Of a stretch of DNA of 64,000 nucleotides, positions 10,970 through 22,939 are shown in pieces. Positions within the stretch are counted from its first letter, which is position 1, and each line of letters opens with the position of its first letter. The stretch covers positions 493,347 through 557,346 of the forward strand of contig BDGG01000009.1 of assembly GCA_001949185.1 (NCBI GenBank), given 5' to 3'. Below the pieces are notes generated by a model. The model searched no databases. It was not told the origin of the DNA and was given only the letters and a program-made list of their open reading frames with translations. This DNA comes from Ramazzottius varieornatus. Taxonomy: Eukaryota > Tardigrada > Eutardigrada > Parachela > Ramazzottiidae. The position numbers and the translations under genes are program-made.

Positions 10970-13900
10970 ATGGACGAGAATTCTTATACGTATTACGATT
11001 ATAATGCTACCACCGTGCCTTATTTCGTACCGTACAATGCGGGACTGGTCAAAGGGAACAACTATACTTGGGAAGACCTTCGGACACTGAGCGAAGCTTC
11101 CATCTTCAGTATCAGCGCTTATTCCGTACTGCTCTTTTTCGGTTTGATTGGCAATCTGGTCGTGTTCGCGACCTTGTTAAAAACTCGTTATCGAAAATCC
11201 TCCAGGGTCAACCGGTTGATCTTGCACTTGGCCGTGGCCGACTTGATTGTCTGCTGCTTCACCATCCCCATCGAGGTAACGCCCATAGCCCATCTGTAAA
11301 AAATATCTTCTAAATCTATATTTATCTATCATTCAAAATAACTTTGGCTTCACTCTTCAACACAAAATTTCCTGATACCTAAATTCTTACGAACGTTCAC
11401 GATTTTTCTAGGAATTTCTGTTTTTATCCTTCTGTTAGCTTGTTTTTGATCGACTAAGGCATCGTTGAACGAGTAGTTATTTTAAAACTTTTGGTCACAA
11501 GAATTATAATCGAAGTTCGTAATTCTAGCTGTCTTTATACTACGTAACGAGAAAGGGTGTGAGCATTTCTCCCATCTCAGATTTTATTGTTTTTGCCCAG
11601 ATCGGATGGCGCGTGACGGTAACATGGGATGCGGGAGACTCGGCATGCCGGCTCTTACAGTTCTCGCGGACTTTCGGATTGTACCTGTCTTCCAACACGA
11701 TCATCTGCATTTCCATGGACCGTTACTTCGCCATCGTCCAGCCGCTGAAGCTAGCCGACGCCCGAAGAAGAGGCCGTGTCATGCTGGTGCTGGCATGGCT
11801 GACGGCAGCCATCAGTAGCATCCCGCAAGTAAGTCTTAATGATTATTGCCCGCGGGGTGTCGATATGTTTAATTTCCTGTGCGGATTTAAACCACATGAC
11901 AAGGGGGTCGGGCGCTTTTTCGGGCGCTGCTTTGACCGACCAGATAAACTGACTTAGGACTTTTCTCCCTAAAGTCGGAAATTAACAGGGAAAAGCCAAA
12001 CAGATCGTATGTCCTTTCCGTCATGTGGCTGTTGAAACAGCTGCCGAGCCTTTAGGGTGTTTCTGCAATTATCCCGATCGGGACAAGTGTTACACTGTGC
12101 AAATATACTACATAGTAGTATACTCGTCACAACAACCGAAAGGTTTTCTCGGCAAATAAGCTCGACCAGATAAACACTGAAAACACGCACCACTTGGCAG
12201 AGCGCGCTGGTCAAGTTTAGTAAGTGGCGCATGCTTCCAGTTGATAACACTGAAGACATGCGTCGGTTGAGTAAATTAACTGGTGAAGTTTGCTTGCCGA
12301 CTTCCCCAATAAGGGTCAGAGACTAGCAATCGATCATTGTAAAAATTCGCTGTAACCGCCACAGCACGTAAACGGGAAATTTCCACCGGGTGGTTGAGGG
12401 ACGATTTCCACCCGGCCACAGGGATGGTTTACGGATACTATGACGTAAGTGGCGGATGCAGCGAATTTGACAGTACTGAAAAAGTAAAGACTCCAATGAA
12501 AAATTGAAAGGTGACGCGAATGACCTCTTTTCGTCCACGCAGGCAGTCAATAGTTCTTGGGTGGTTAATTGGCCACAAATTTCCCCTTCTCACTCCAGTT
12601 AATCACGGGTTACTCTGATGGTTAGGTATTACTCGGACCATCGTATCATCGTCCTGGAAAGAAGAGCTTCTAAATACCAACAGGGTGTTTTCGCTGCTCA
12701 GTCGCACGTGTTTGCCCTTTGCGGTAGATCGACCTCCGGTGGTTTCTCGAGGTCTCTACCGACGTCAGAGCTAGCTCAAAGTTTTTCGCCCTAATGAAGT
12801 GTACGTCACAATTGCGGCACTTTGGCGGCGGTAATCTCCTTCCACCCAACTTGACAAAGTAGCGGCACATCTTCGCGACATGCCCTGCTTCGAGCCATTA
12901 AATCTCGCAAACTACTTCCGCCTCTTTTCCGACGAATGGCAAAAGGCGGATGACAAGCCTCAACGACCCAGTCCTTCTGTAAATCCTTGTCTCAGCCGTT
13001 GCTTGAAACTTTTGTCCCCGTCTCAACTGCGATCAAGTTTTACCACTTCGGCCTCCGCTTTTGTGTCCGGCGGGACGTTCAAAAGTTGGAAAAAAGCGCG
13101 GAGCTTTCAAACTGTCAATCAGAATCAGTGGAATTGACGAGTTCGAGACTTGTTCTGCATGGTGACATGAAATTCAGTGTCTTTAGACGTTGTACAAGGA
13201 GTAGATACATGCTTAGAAGTGGGAAAAAGATGGAGTCTGCTCAGGGTTTCCAGACGAATTGGTCCGTTGAAGAGAGTTTGGACTGATTGAATAGAAACGA
13301 TGGCAAGCTGCTGATGATGTGCTGGAACAGTACCTCGTTTTCTGCTTTGGTGAGATGTATCCCACCATAGGAACTGGCGGATGAAGTTTATACTCTCATG
13401 TGGTCTTTTGGTTAATCGATATTCGATAAAGGTATCTTTTTGATCTTCTTTTACCAAAAGTACGTCAAAAGAAGTATAGTTTTTCTTCGTTTTTGGAATC
13501 GATGGAAGTTAGATGAGTTGATCGAATCACTCGAATGGTTTCCTGGCGATATTACTGTATGCGACATACAGATTTTGTTTTTGAGAGACCTTCGGTCATG
13601 CTCGAAAGAAGGCAAAACAAGCTCGAGAGCGGATAAGCATCCGCGATACAATGCAGTACTTAGTCGGGAGGAATGCTATGAATGCTGCCTGTAGTGAGTT
13701 GGTCGAGGTCTCTGTGGGGAGTAATCCTTGTTGCAAATGTTGGTTCTTGACATGAACGGGAGGAGCGTTGAGCACACGTCTCAAGTTCTCATCAATATAA
13801 TCTCTCAATGTGTACCGAAATGGATTCAGTAATGATAAGGCCCGTTTTGAATAGATAAGGGATCTGCCTCCATTACCCGCACGTCCCGGCTCTTTCATGC

Positions 13901-16900
13901 AAATGAGCAAACAAAGTTGAGGACGATTTGCATGGCTGATTCCGCTTGCTGAAGACATTTCCTCCGTTCGCTCCTTTTTTCCTGTGGTGAAACCCCAGCG
14001 GAAGTGTATCGTGTGGGTTTTCATAACATGCTTGACAAATGTAAATGTTTTCCCTGAGATTTCTATTCATCGACCTGAGGACTAGACACGCTCTTTCCAC
14101 CTTGGCTTGAAAGAATATTTCCGTCACTGGGTTTGTTTTCGAGATTTGAACGACAGTCAGACCATCAAAGAGCACGGTGAACCCAACAAACTTACTGAAG
14201 AAAACAGAGAGTTGAAAATTAGAACGGGTTGAAACCAGATCGTTTTCCAAGTGGCGCACGCGCCCAGTTAGTGACAACGAAATCATGCGCCACTTGGAAA
14301 CTGGTTGCTTGATGTCTAAACAGGAGAGCGCTTACGAACTTTCACGACGTTTGACAGTCACAGACACCTTCCCCTCATTCTGGAAGTGCTTTTACGAAAG
14401 ATGAAAGAATAGTATGGATAATGAGGGACAGTGAAAGACTTTGTATAATGGCTCATAAGGTCGCCGTCAAAGGTTTGCTGACGCACAGCAATGCCTCAGC
14501 GCTTTATTGCCTGTCATTAACTCCCAGATTTCCTGTCATCGATGAAATGTATCCCTTTGCAGGCTATTATATTCCGCACAACCTCGGGGGAGCTCGAGGA
14601 ACTGCCGGGAATTATCATTACCGACTGCATATCCACCTGTAAGTGCACTGTCGCGAACGGGATCAAACAGTCGGCGGGCTGCTCGGAGAGAAAAGCCGAC
14701 CGTACGATCCTTTTGTGTCGACTTCGGTGCTATGTATTCCGTCACGATATATAATCAAGCTGCTTTCCTCATTCAATAGCTTTCTGGGAGAAGCCAATGC
14801 ACGAAGCGGTGTACAATATCTGCTCCATTTGGATCATGTACGTCGTGCCCCTCGTCGTCACCGTCTCTGCCTACGCCCGCATCCTGTGGGAGATTTCCAT
14901 CACAAGGAGATTGAAAGCTACGAGCCAGAATGCTCAAGCTCAAGGTAAAGTATTTTTTTGTCTTTCCCAAGGAAGAAAATAGGCTAAAGCAATGGCCAGA
15001 CAGAATGCGGGTGACTTACGTAAACCTGCGTACTCAAGTGCCGCACAAGATACGCGGTCACTGTATGCAGGTGCGCGCGAGCAGAACCTGGGGTGGCTGG
15101 ATACTTGAGCACCACAGCAGGTACATGGGTCGCTGTATGCAGGTGTGTGCATTTGGTTTACCGCAGTTTCCCCTCCTGCTGGCATGTGTGACTCATGATT
15201 GGAAAACATCAGTCTGGGTCATTAATAATTGAAGAACAAGTCTTTCCGTCACTTAATGGCGGGAAACCGTATCCGGTTCGTGAAAGTTTCCTTGGAGAAA
15301 CTCCTGGGGGTTTTATGCATGCAACCATAACGGACAGAGTTGGCTCGTGATGGTTGCGCCCATCTGATTTGACGTCGAGAAGGCACAAGATAGGCGATTT
15401 AGTGGTGGCTTTGGTCGCGCATGGGCAACTAACCGTCATCGGAGAATTTGTTGAAAAATAACTTGAGAAATTTGGCAGTCGAGCCCACATGTCGATACAG
15501 AATCTGATGGAAGAAGAAACCACACAAACTGCCTTGCTTGACGGAATGCACACGACGCTTGACGAAGAAGGGTGAAAATAACTCGTGTGCATCGCATCGA
15601 GTCAAACCTTGTTTTTCCCGTTAAGTATAACGACGACAGTTAGTCCAGTGTTATTCTGGGTGCAGAGCTACATGAGCAACGAACAAACCGCCAATCAATA
15701 TTTCATAAGCTCTGCGTCAACCAAGCCCAGCATATCCGATCCGATTATTTTCGGTTGATTTCTGAACTCATGGATCAATAAACTAAATAATAAAATATTC
15801 AGAGTAACATTCCGAATATTTTCTTCATTCATCTTCCGTTTGTATTTCCCAGCAATTTTTTCACGTTGCAACTGGGAAGTCAAACGATTCCACCCAGATC
15901 GTTCTTGTAAGTGGCGCACGCGTGCATGGCTGGAAACTGCGCCACGTGGAAAAGTGATCTTGTCGAGTGGCGCACGTTCATATTGTTGTCGGCTGTGAGC
16001 GCGCGCCACTTAGGAAGACGATCTGGATGGAATTCATTTGGTGACGTCGCGAGCATTCTGTGTCACCCAATCCGCGATCCTATTACTTTTCTTATGTTCT
16101 TATTTCAGTTGATCTTTTCTCTTTAGGTGATCGTGAGCGTGAACCCAGCGCTTCAACAGCCTTCCTCTCCCCTGAAAATCCCAGTTTAGGTAGCCCGTCA
16201 AGTGGTACTCGACGGACGTATGACCGGAGCGTCAGTAATCCCAATCACCTTAGCGTGCGAGTGCGTCATGGACAAGTCCTCATCCAACAAAACTTGGCCA
16301 ATCGACAGAGCGACTTGTCCAAGATTGAGCGAGCTCGAAGTCGTACATTGAAGCTGACCCTACTGATCGTGGGGTCCTTCATCATCTGTTTCACGCCGTA
16401 CGCTGTGGTGGTCTTCTGGTATCAGATTGACCAAGCCTCGGCTTCCCAGCTCGACCAAACCATCCAGGAATCCTTGTTCCTTTTCGCCGTGTCGAATAGC
16501 ATCATTAACCCGTATCTGTACGGCATTTACTCGAAAAGTCTCCGGAAAGAAATGACGAATAACTGTCTATGGCGCGCTTTTCGTAACTGCCTGTCAAAAA
16601 ACTGGCATGGCGGCAGCACATCTTCTCTCGACGACGGCGGCGGACAAGTGACCTTAGAAGTAGGCAAGCAGCGACCCAGGAACTCGCACTGCAACCCTCA
16701 CATCATCGGGCTCCTTCCTGTAAGCTGAAGAAAACATAACAAAAATCCTAAAAAAGCTGGAAATATCAAATGCAAGCTAACGAAAATAATTATGTGAGCT
16801 CGGCACACAAACTCTACCAGATTGCTCTCCGAAGTAGCGCATATGTCCGTTGTTATTGACCGCAAGCGCGCGCCGTTTGGAAACGGTTTCATCAAGCGGC

Positions 16901-17479
16901 GCACTGTTTCAGTGATTTTACTACAAGTGTGCGCCACTGAATATATGATCGGATTTGTTCGTCAATTGCTCAATAACAAATTCGAAGCACAAATATTAGT
17001 AATAATAATGAAGTCTATCACAATAGAAATATGGTCAAGTTCAGAAAGACGAAGACTGAATAAACGTATGTTGTTTGTAGTCAGCGGAAGTGACCCGTGT
17101 GACACACCGACACAACTACTACAAGTCCGTCAGCCAAAACAGCCATGTCGACCTAGTCCTCCTTACTGGCCGAAACCTGACCTTGCGATGCAACCGAACT
17201 CCGTCTAAGTTCCCTGAAGGAAGAAATGACTACGTGGTCGATCGCGACTGGGCCGGCTGCCGTCGCAAGCAGCCCCGACCACCGCAGTCACCCGTGTCAT
17301 CTCGCAAATCCCTAGTTTCCTGCTCGGACAAGTCACATTCCGATTGCTGCAACAGTATGGCCGTACCGAAGACTCAACGAGGATCTGCTGCCGCCTGTCT
17401 CAACACTGATAAAAAAAATTATAAACGTCGCAATAAACGCTTTGCTGATGAACTTAACTCTGCCTCTTCATACGACTAG
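10970..17479 (+). CDS. Peptide GPCR of the GnRH / AKH / corazonin receptor superfamily
   Basis: Six exons in phase, 588 aa: 10970-11275, 11601-11828, 14563-14638, 14780-14944, 16127-16719, 17081-17479. The extracellular N-terminus has N-glycosylation sequons at Asn12 and Asn31. TM1 contains GLIGNLVVF and TM2 LHLAVADLIVC. The stretch GWRVTVTWDAGDSACRLL and FGLYLSS after it are typical of this superfamily. DRY is at 142-144, with a likely disulfide Cys118-Cys200 (the latter in a short 25-residue exon). TM6 has CFTPY and TM7 SNSIINPYLYG. The third intracellular loop is long, Ser/Pro/Arg-rich and partly encoded at the start of exon 5. The cytoplasmic tail is long (about 180 residues), the last 133 from exon 6; that join is supported only by phase, and an in-frame stop just after the exon-5 donor would give a shorter isoform ending at 16728. 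Which hormone subclass it belongs to is undecided. Confidence 0.88.
12141..12306. repeat. Hairpin MITE copy 7, rearranged, GPCR intron 2
   Basis: The left arm lacks part of its first hairpin; the second hairpin (AGTGGCGCATG ... CATGCGTCGG) and a GTTTGCTTGCCGACTTCCCC end remain. Confidence 0.65.
14231..14312. repeat. Hairpin MITE copy 8 (single, core only), GPCR intron 2
   Basis: Near-perfect stem AACCAGATCGTTTTCCAAGT / ACTTGGAAACTGGTT around GTGGCGCACGCGC ... CATGCGCCAC. Outer arms missing. Confidence 0.8.
15033..15150. repeat. Imperfect tandem duplication, GPCR intron 4
   Basis: Two diverged units sharing GTC(A/G)CTGTATGCAGGTG with similar flanks, about 85 bp apart. No coding potential. 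Confidence 0.5.
15874..16051. repeat. Hairpin MITE copy 9 (double), GPCR intron 4
   Basis: Belongs to the arm variant in which the outer arm reads CCACCCAGATCG ... GATCTGGATGGAATTC rather than the CTCGACCAGAT form. Confidence 0.8.
16796..16968. repeat. Hairpin MITE copy 10 (double), GPCR intron 5
   Basis: Starts GAGCTCGGCACACAAACTC. Two diverged hairpins; the right arm is worn. Confidence 0.75.
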
Positions 17480-18498
17480 ATATCGAATTCTGTACAAACT
17501 CTGCTCTTGGAGATTACTGCAACTTTCAACTTGTCTTTCATATTCTCTTTGTGTCTCAACAACTACAGTTCTAATAGATCCGAAGATGATACGCTTTATT
17601 GGTTTTCTTTATGAAATGGACCATTATTGCCTCGCACGAGTTCGTTCTTCAAGACATTCAGCGCATGCAAGAGTTCGGCCTCCCGTGAAGGACGGTCGTT
17701 TATGGACGCCCATATTCTTCTCGCTTGAGGGATGGTTAACTACAGGCTAGTGAAGAAATGTTTGTTGAGATGCCAACCGAACAAAGGTTCTTGTGGCGTG
17801 CCTGGACGAAGATGGGTACTTGGCTATCATGCTGCTTCAGTGAAACGAACCCAGCCAAACGAGCGCATGATCCTCAACAACTTCGTCCGCCAAACTCCTA
17901 CGTCCTCGCCAACAAATTATCTGTGGACAGACCGGTGCTGCTCAAGTGAGCTTTCAACCTTAATTGATGTTTTTCTTACTAGGCCACAGATGCCGATCCT
18001 CGGATTAGCCCTTGTAATTCGGCATACGAAACGAACAAGATTGTTTTCTCAAGTGGCGCACCTTTTTATTGCTGCTTGCTGATAGCGTGCGCCACTTCAG
18101 AAAAAATCTTGCACGTTTCGTTTGCGGCCTCCCTACTGCAACCGGAAGTTGACGAATCGAAAACTTTATCAAAGCGGCACATCACCCGACAAACAGAGCG
18201 TCAGTCAAGGGAACTGGTAAGAGCAACAAAGAATAATAAAATTAACAACACAATGGTAGATGCGTATGTCACACCAAAAGTTACCCGTATGCTGAATCAC
18301 ACAAGAACCTCCAAAGCCGAAAGAACTGCTTTTCCCCCAATCTGTCACACTCATTTCCAAAGCATAACACAAGAATAACACGTGTAAAATTCTCCAGAAG
18401 CTAGACTAAGCCAGAGAGAGAGTAGCATACAATATAAATACAATGGCTATGCGTCTCAAAAGGCACACCAAGCACCCTATCAAATTATTTTCCACCAT
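17480..18498. other. 3' flank shared by GPCR (+) and FKBP8-like gene (-)
   Basis: Convergent gene ends. Apart from MITE copy 11 nothing is recognised. Confidence 0.4.
18016..18135. repeat. Hairpin MITE copy 11 (single), intergenic
   Basis: TTCGGCATACGAAACGAACAA ... arms pair with CACGTTTCGTTTGCGGCCTCCC around AAGTGGCGCAC ... GCGTGCGCCACTT. Confidence 0.8.
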
Positions 18499-21400
18499 TC
18501 AACTATGTTGGCGATAATACTTCACACCGAAGTATATTCCCGCAGCAGCCACCGCAGCAGCTGCCCCGTAGTACAGCCACTTACGACCTGACCCGGAGGG
18601 TGAAGATGCCGGCCTACTCCGACTGGAACTATCGGACTGGGTCGTCGTTGTTGTGACAGTCTCTTTCACGACACTGGTAGCTGACTCGGCTGACTTGGGT
18701 GGTTGTTGTCCGAACATGCGCTTGGCCATCTCGCGTTCCTTACTATCAGACTTCTGTTTCTGTTTGTTCAAGAACTGCATGTCCTCACGAAGTTTCTGGG
18801 AAGACAGATATCGGATTATTTCGACAAGTGAACTGAACAGGAAGGTGCCGACGTCGTACCTTGGCATGAGTCTCTCCGATAACGGCTTCCTTCTTAAGCG
18901 CGTCTTCACATGTCTCCAAAGCTTCTTCGTACTGGCCTTTCTCCCGTTGGATTTTAACTTTCCGACAGATGAGTTTTCCGTCATTGGGCAGGTAGCGTAG
19001 AGCGCTGTTGACGGAACGAAGTCCTTCGTCCCATACTTGCTTCTGCGAATCAAACGGAAAGACGCATGATTTGAGGGGAAGAACAGTGAGAAGATCAATT
19101 GAAGCTTGGCACACACTCAGCAAGATTGCTTTCCCAAGTGGCGCACATTTTCATTGCTGATAGCCAGAAGCGTGCGCCACTTAAAACTGTCTTCCCAAGT
19201 GGCGCACGTTTTCGATGTTTTTGGCTGAGAGCGTGCGTCACTCACAACAACGATCCCGTCGGGATTTTCTGCTCATTTCTCAAGTCTCATACCTCGACTT
19301 GGGCCGAAGAAAGGTTTCCATAAGCACGGCCTTTGGCTGCATTGAGCTTTTCCGTATCTGCAGGTCCCATGAACTGGTCATAGGGTCGTTCCAGTATGCT
19401 GACGGCTCTTTGGTACAAACTCAACGCAATCGCCGGTTCGTTCCGTTTGTACCAAAAGTTGCCGCGGTCGACTTTATGGTTCCTACAAAACGTTAGAAAC
19501 AACCTTAATCAGCAATCATCTTACTTCAGAGAAAGTTCCCAAGACAAGACAACTTACGCCATGTTAACTCTATCTGAAATGGGAAGCGTTTCAATTTCGA
19601 TGGGTGGTTCCACATTGAGCAGCTCCACAGTGTAGAGAAGCGTCGCATCGGACGGAATTCCCATTTCCTGACTGTAAGAAAAAGAAAAAGACCATCACTG
19701 TAGATCAACGATGGAACACTCATGAAGGTGTCATAATGAGGACGGGGGAACGTAGTTCACTTACTGGCCGGACTCTCCATAAGCGAGCTTGGACGCTATT
19801 CTGAATTCGGCAATCTCGCCCTTCTCCATGAGCTGAACGGCCAAGTCCAGACCCTGTATCACTTCCAAATCACCGACGGTGAACTTGAGCGAATCGTGCT
19901 GGTCCACAACCTTCAAGGACGACTCAGCATTCTCAAAGCCAGTGTCCAGTATCGTGGCACTACAACGGATCGTCGCCTCGGAGAAACGCTGTGGCTTTAC
20001 ATCGGTGTTACCTTTGTGAAGCGTCTAGCAAAACAACACACATGAAAAAATTCCTCAAAAAAATGCAGTATTTGTACCGTGATTTGTTTACGGAGAAATT
20101 CATGCTTTAGAATAATATCTATAAATTCTTTCTAACCAACAACACTTGGAATCGTTATGTCAAGTGGAGCACGTTTGCACCGTTATGTCAAGTGGTGCAC
20201 GTTTGCATTGATACTGGCTAGCAGAGTGCGCCACTTATGTACAGAACGATCCTGTTTGGCCTATCGGTCGGTCTTCAATTTTGCTTACCCGTTTCATGAG
20301 AATACCAGTTCCCATCACGTCCATCCATTCTGAATCTTTATCTATATGGCTGTTCACTCCAGCCAAAACCTCTTCAACGAGGTGTGTGGCGGTCGTTTCG
20401 TCAGTGTCACGGAAGGATGTATTAGACGCCATCTGCTGGTCAGACGGCGGCCGAGGAACGACGTAAGGGACGGGGCAATCTTCTTCCGTATCCCTGACTG
20501 TTGTTGCAGTCTCATTACTCGCTGGAATACCTTCGTTCTGGGGTGAGATGGCGTGCAACTTCTCGTCAAGTGTCGAAGAGGCCGCGTTATCACCTGCTGC
20601 AAGAACAACGCACCGGATATAAATGAACACACAAAATGAATGTCAGGTAATTTTGAATTTTTTCCCCGGAATATAAGCGGGGGTTCGGCAAACGGTTTAC
20701 CCGATCGTTTTCAGGTGTGACGCACTCTTCCAGCCAATAGTACTAACGACGTGCGCCATCTGGGACAGTGATCGTGTGGAGCTTCTTCCAAGTGGCGCAC
20801 CCTGTGGACTTTCAACACTGAGAAGGTGCGCCACTTGGACTCTGAAGGAGTCTGTTTGCCAACTTTCCGAATCAGAAGAGCTGATAAACAGAATCAGAGG
20901 TACATATTTGCTTCTTCGCACTTATCGGTATACACTCAAGCCAGACTTTCGTGAAGTCAGCGGGTTCTGACTTTTCTGTGAGCATATTTATAGCCACCGG
21001 ATGTGAATCGGTCTAGACCATACATACCCGAATAGTGGTTGTCAGCAGCCGATGCTAAAGGGGAATTTTGTTCTTGGATGTTACTTCCCAAAGTCGAACC
21101 GATACCATCAATAGAGACAGGACTGACAGTGGACAATTCTTTCTGTAGCAAATCTCGCACGGCTTCACCAGCACCGGTCATACGAATACGGTTAATACGA
21201 TCAGCGATATTGGTATGCAAGTGCGGCGTGGTAAGATCCGACATAAGCGCCTCCTGAAAGGCCAGGGGATCGGCGGCGCTGGCCTGAATCGATGGGGTCA
21301 AATCTTGGGTTATCGATGAAGTAGAAGACACGCCAGAAGGGACAAACACTGGGGCGTTCACAGACAACGAGGATCGTTTGGCTGCGTTGTTACTATCGCC

Positions 21401-21622
21401 AAAGTCATCCCGGACGATGGTGTCGCTTTCGTTGCTAAGAGAACTGGATGTGCCGTTCTGCTCGCGGGTCTCTCCGAAGCCATTCTGATAACCATCTTGA
21501 TGGACACGGTCACCGGAGCCGTCTTCTGCCTTATCCGATTCCTTCAAGGAGTCGACACCTTGGACGATAGGCTGACCTGTCGAGTCGTCACGAACATATG
21601 TATCCGTCTCCTGGCGATCCAT
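18499..21622 (-). CDS. FKBP8: FKBP8-like tail-anchored immunophilin (FKBP domain + TPR + C-terminal TM)
   Basis: Seven exons in phase, 648 aa: 21622-21028, 20596-20289, 20024-19765, 19671-19558, 19482-19293, 19042-18860, 18795-18499. Residues 1 to about 290 are acidic, Ser/Thr-rich and predicted disordered. The FKBP fold follows (SLKFTVGDLEVIQGLDLAVQ, KGEIAEFRIASKLAYG, ATLLYTVELLNVE). Next come TPR repeats from NFWYKRNEPAIALSLYQRA to QYEEALETCEDALKKEA, a charged linker, a Ser/Thr tract, and a membrane anchor WLYYGAAAAVAAAGIYFGV followed by KYYRQHS. This order matches human FKBP8/FKBP38, an outer-mitochondrial/ER chaperone that binds BCL2 and HSP90. The N-terminus is about 200 residues longer than in the human protein, and its join (donor GTATGT after 21028) is by phase and consensus only. 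MITEs lie in three introns. Confidence 0.85.
19106..19262. repeat. Hairpin MITE copy 12 (double), FKBP8 intron
   Basis: Two complete AAGTGGCGCAC ... GTGCGCCACTT hairpins in tandem. Confidence 0.8.
20150..20250. repeat. Hairpin MITE copy 13, with internal tandem duplication, FKBP8 intron
   Basis: The left stem is duplicated in tandem (two copies of CGTTATGTCAAGTGG(A/T)GCAC), followed by a single right stem GTGCGCCACTTATG. Confidence 0.7.
20679..20869. repeat. Hairpin MITE copy 14 (double), FKBP8 intron 1
   Basis: Starts GGGGTTCGGCAAAC and ends TGTTTGCCAACTTTCC; two hairpins. Confidence 0.8.
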
Positions 21623-22939
21623 AGTTTCGTTAATCTGGAAAAAACCAGAGAAATGTTGTGTAAACAAATGATTGTTCGAGACTTTGAACGCACTGCCTCA
21701 TTGCCTGGAGGAGGGTGAACCAGTTTTCTACCACCTGTCAAAGAAACCATAATATGCATATGCGACTAGGCTGATGCAACTACTGGCTTTCCCCACAGGC
21801 TCCTTGAACGCCGTTGATGCAGCCCAAAAAGAGCCAGACCCTGAAGAAGGTGCGGTAGTTTCCACCCAGACAGATGCGCATGCAGGAATGGCTTGCTACA
21901 TGCGATGGTCATCATGATAGTTATACGGTATGATTAGCTACATTCTGTATTTGCTCCGTTGCGGAATACCGACTTACTGCTTAGTGGGTTCGCTGTATCA
22001 GGATGCTATTGAGAGTCAGTCAAGTCCAGCTGTTGTCGAGGTTGGGTGGGAAAACCCGGCCAAGTTACAGAGTACAGAAAGAGGAGGTAGAGAACGTCGC
22101 CGATGGGAAGATAATTTATACCTTTTCCGAGTTTTTCGGAAATTCGGAACCACTGTTTAACTAACTGTCGGTGGGAAACCCCTAATAGTGGAAGGGGCCA
22201 GATTCTGGGGAAAAGTGGCAACCGGTGGAAAACCCGGTTTTCATCCAGGAAGTCGGTCCGTACCGTCTTGCGCAGCCGGGTGCCCCTCAGCTGACCGCGG
22301 TATCTGGTGGGGCGGAGCCGCGGAGGGGTCACGTCTTGGGGGTCTTTTCAGATTTTGCCAACGTGCTGGCCTCGACCTGTCACCTGTATCGACTATCGAG
22401 TTCTTCAAGACGCGAAACTTTGATCTTCCCCGCTGTTCTCTCTGTTCTAACTTGCTGGTGACCCCATCCTTGCCAGACCCCCCACTGGAGCAGTCCATCC
22501 ACAGAGTCTGACAAGATACGGAATACCTCCAAAATCATTCTCAGAGCGCCTTCCGTCGTAAGTTGCGCACTTGCGTCATCCACTCCGGAATCTGGACCTC
22601 GAACTCGTCTCAGGTTACAGGTACGATCACTATTCCTACCATTGCGCATCAGTCATGTGCTTCTTACGGGACTTTCGGAAGTTGTTCTAGCTGATCCCGT
22701 TTAGAGTAGTCATAGCAATGTTTGGCGGTGTTACGCAATGCGGACACCGTCTGACGTTACATGAGTTTCGTATGTGCATTTATAGTGTATCATTATACAG
22801 ACTCGTCATTCGTCACCGTTGTATCAGTAATTCCGCTTGGATGAGCGTTTGGTTCCTCTACACATTCAAGGTAAGCACTGGGGAATACTTACATGATCGT
22901 CCCAGGTTGAGTGATGCATTCCGTGGCTGTTGCAGGAGA
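21623..22939. other. Divergent spacer between FKBP8 (-) and CK2-beta (+)
   Basis: Bears the 5'UTRs of both genes: an acceptor just upstream of the FKBP8 ATG near 21636, a probable CK2-beta UTR exon ending at 22870 (CAAG|GTAAGC), and its acceptor before 22936. GC-rich open frames on the minus strand at 22241-22649 are not recognisable. Confidence 0.45.

Noticed and set aside
22241-22649. GC-rich minus-strand frames between FKBP8 and CK2-beta
   Set aside because: I tested them against peroxisomal membrane and small regulatory families from memory and found no convincing match; no consistent exon phases.
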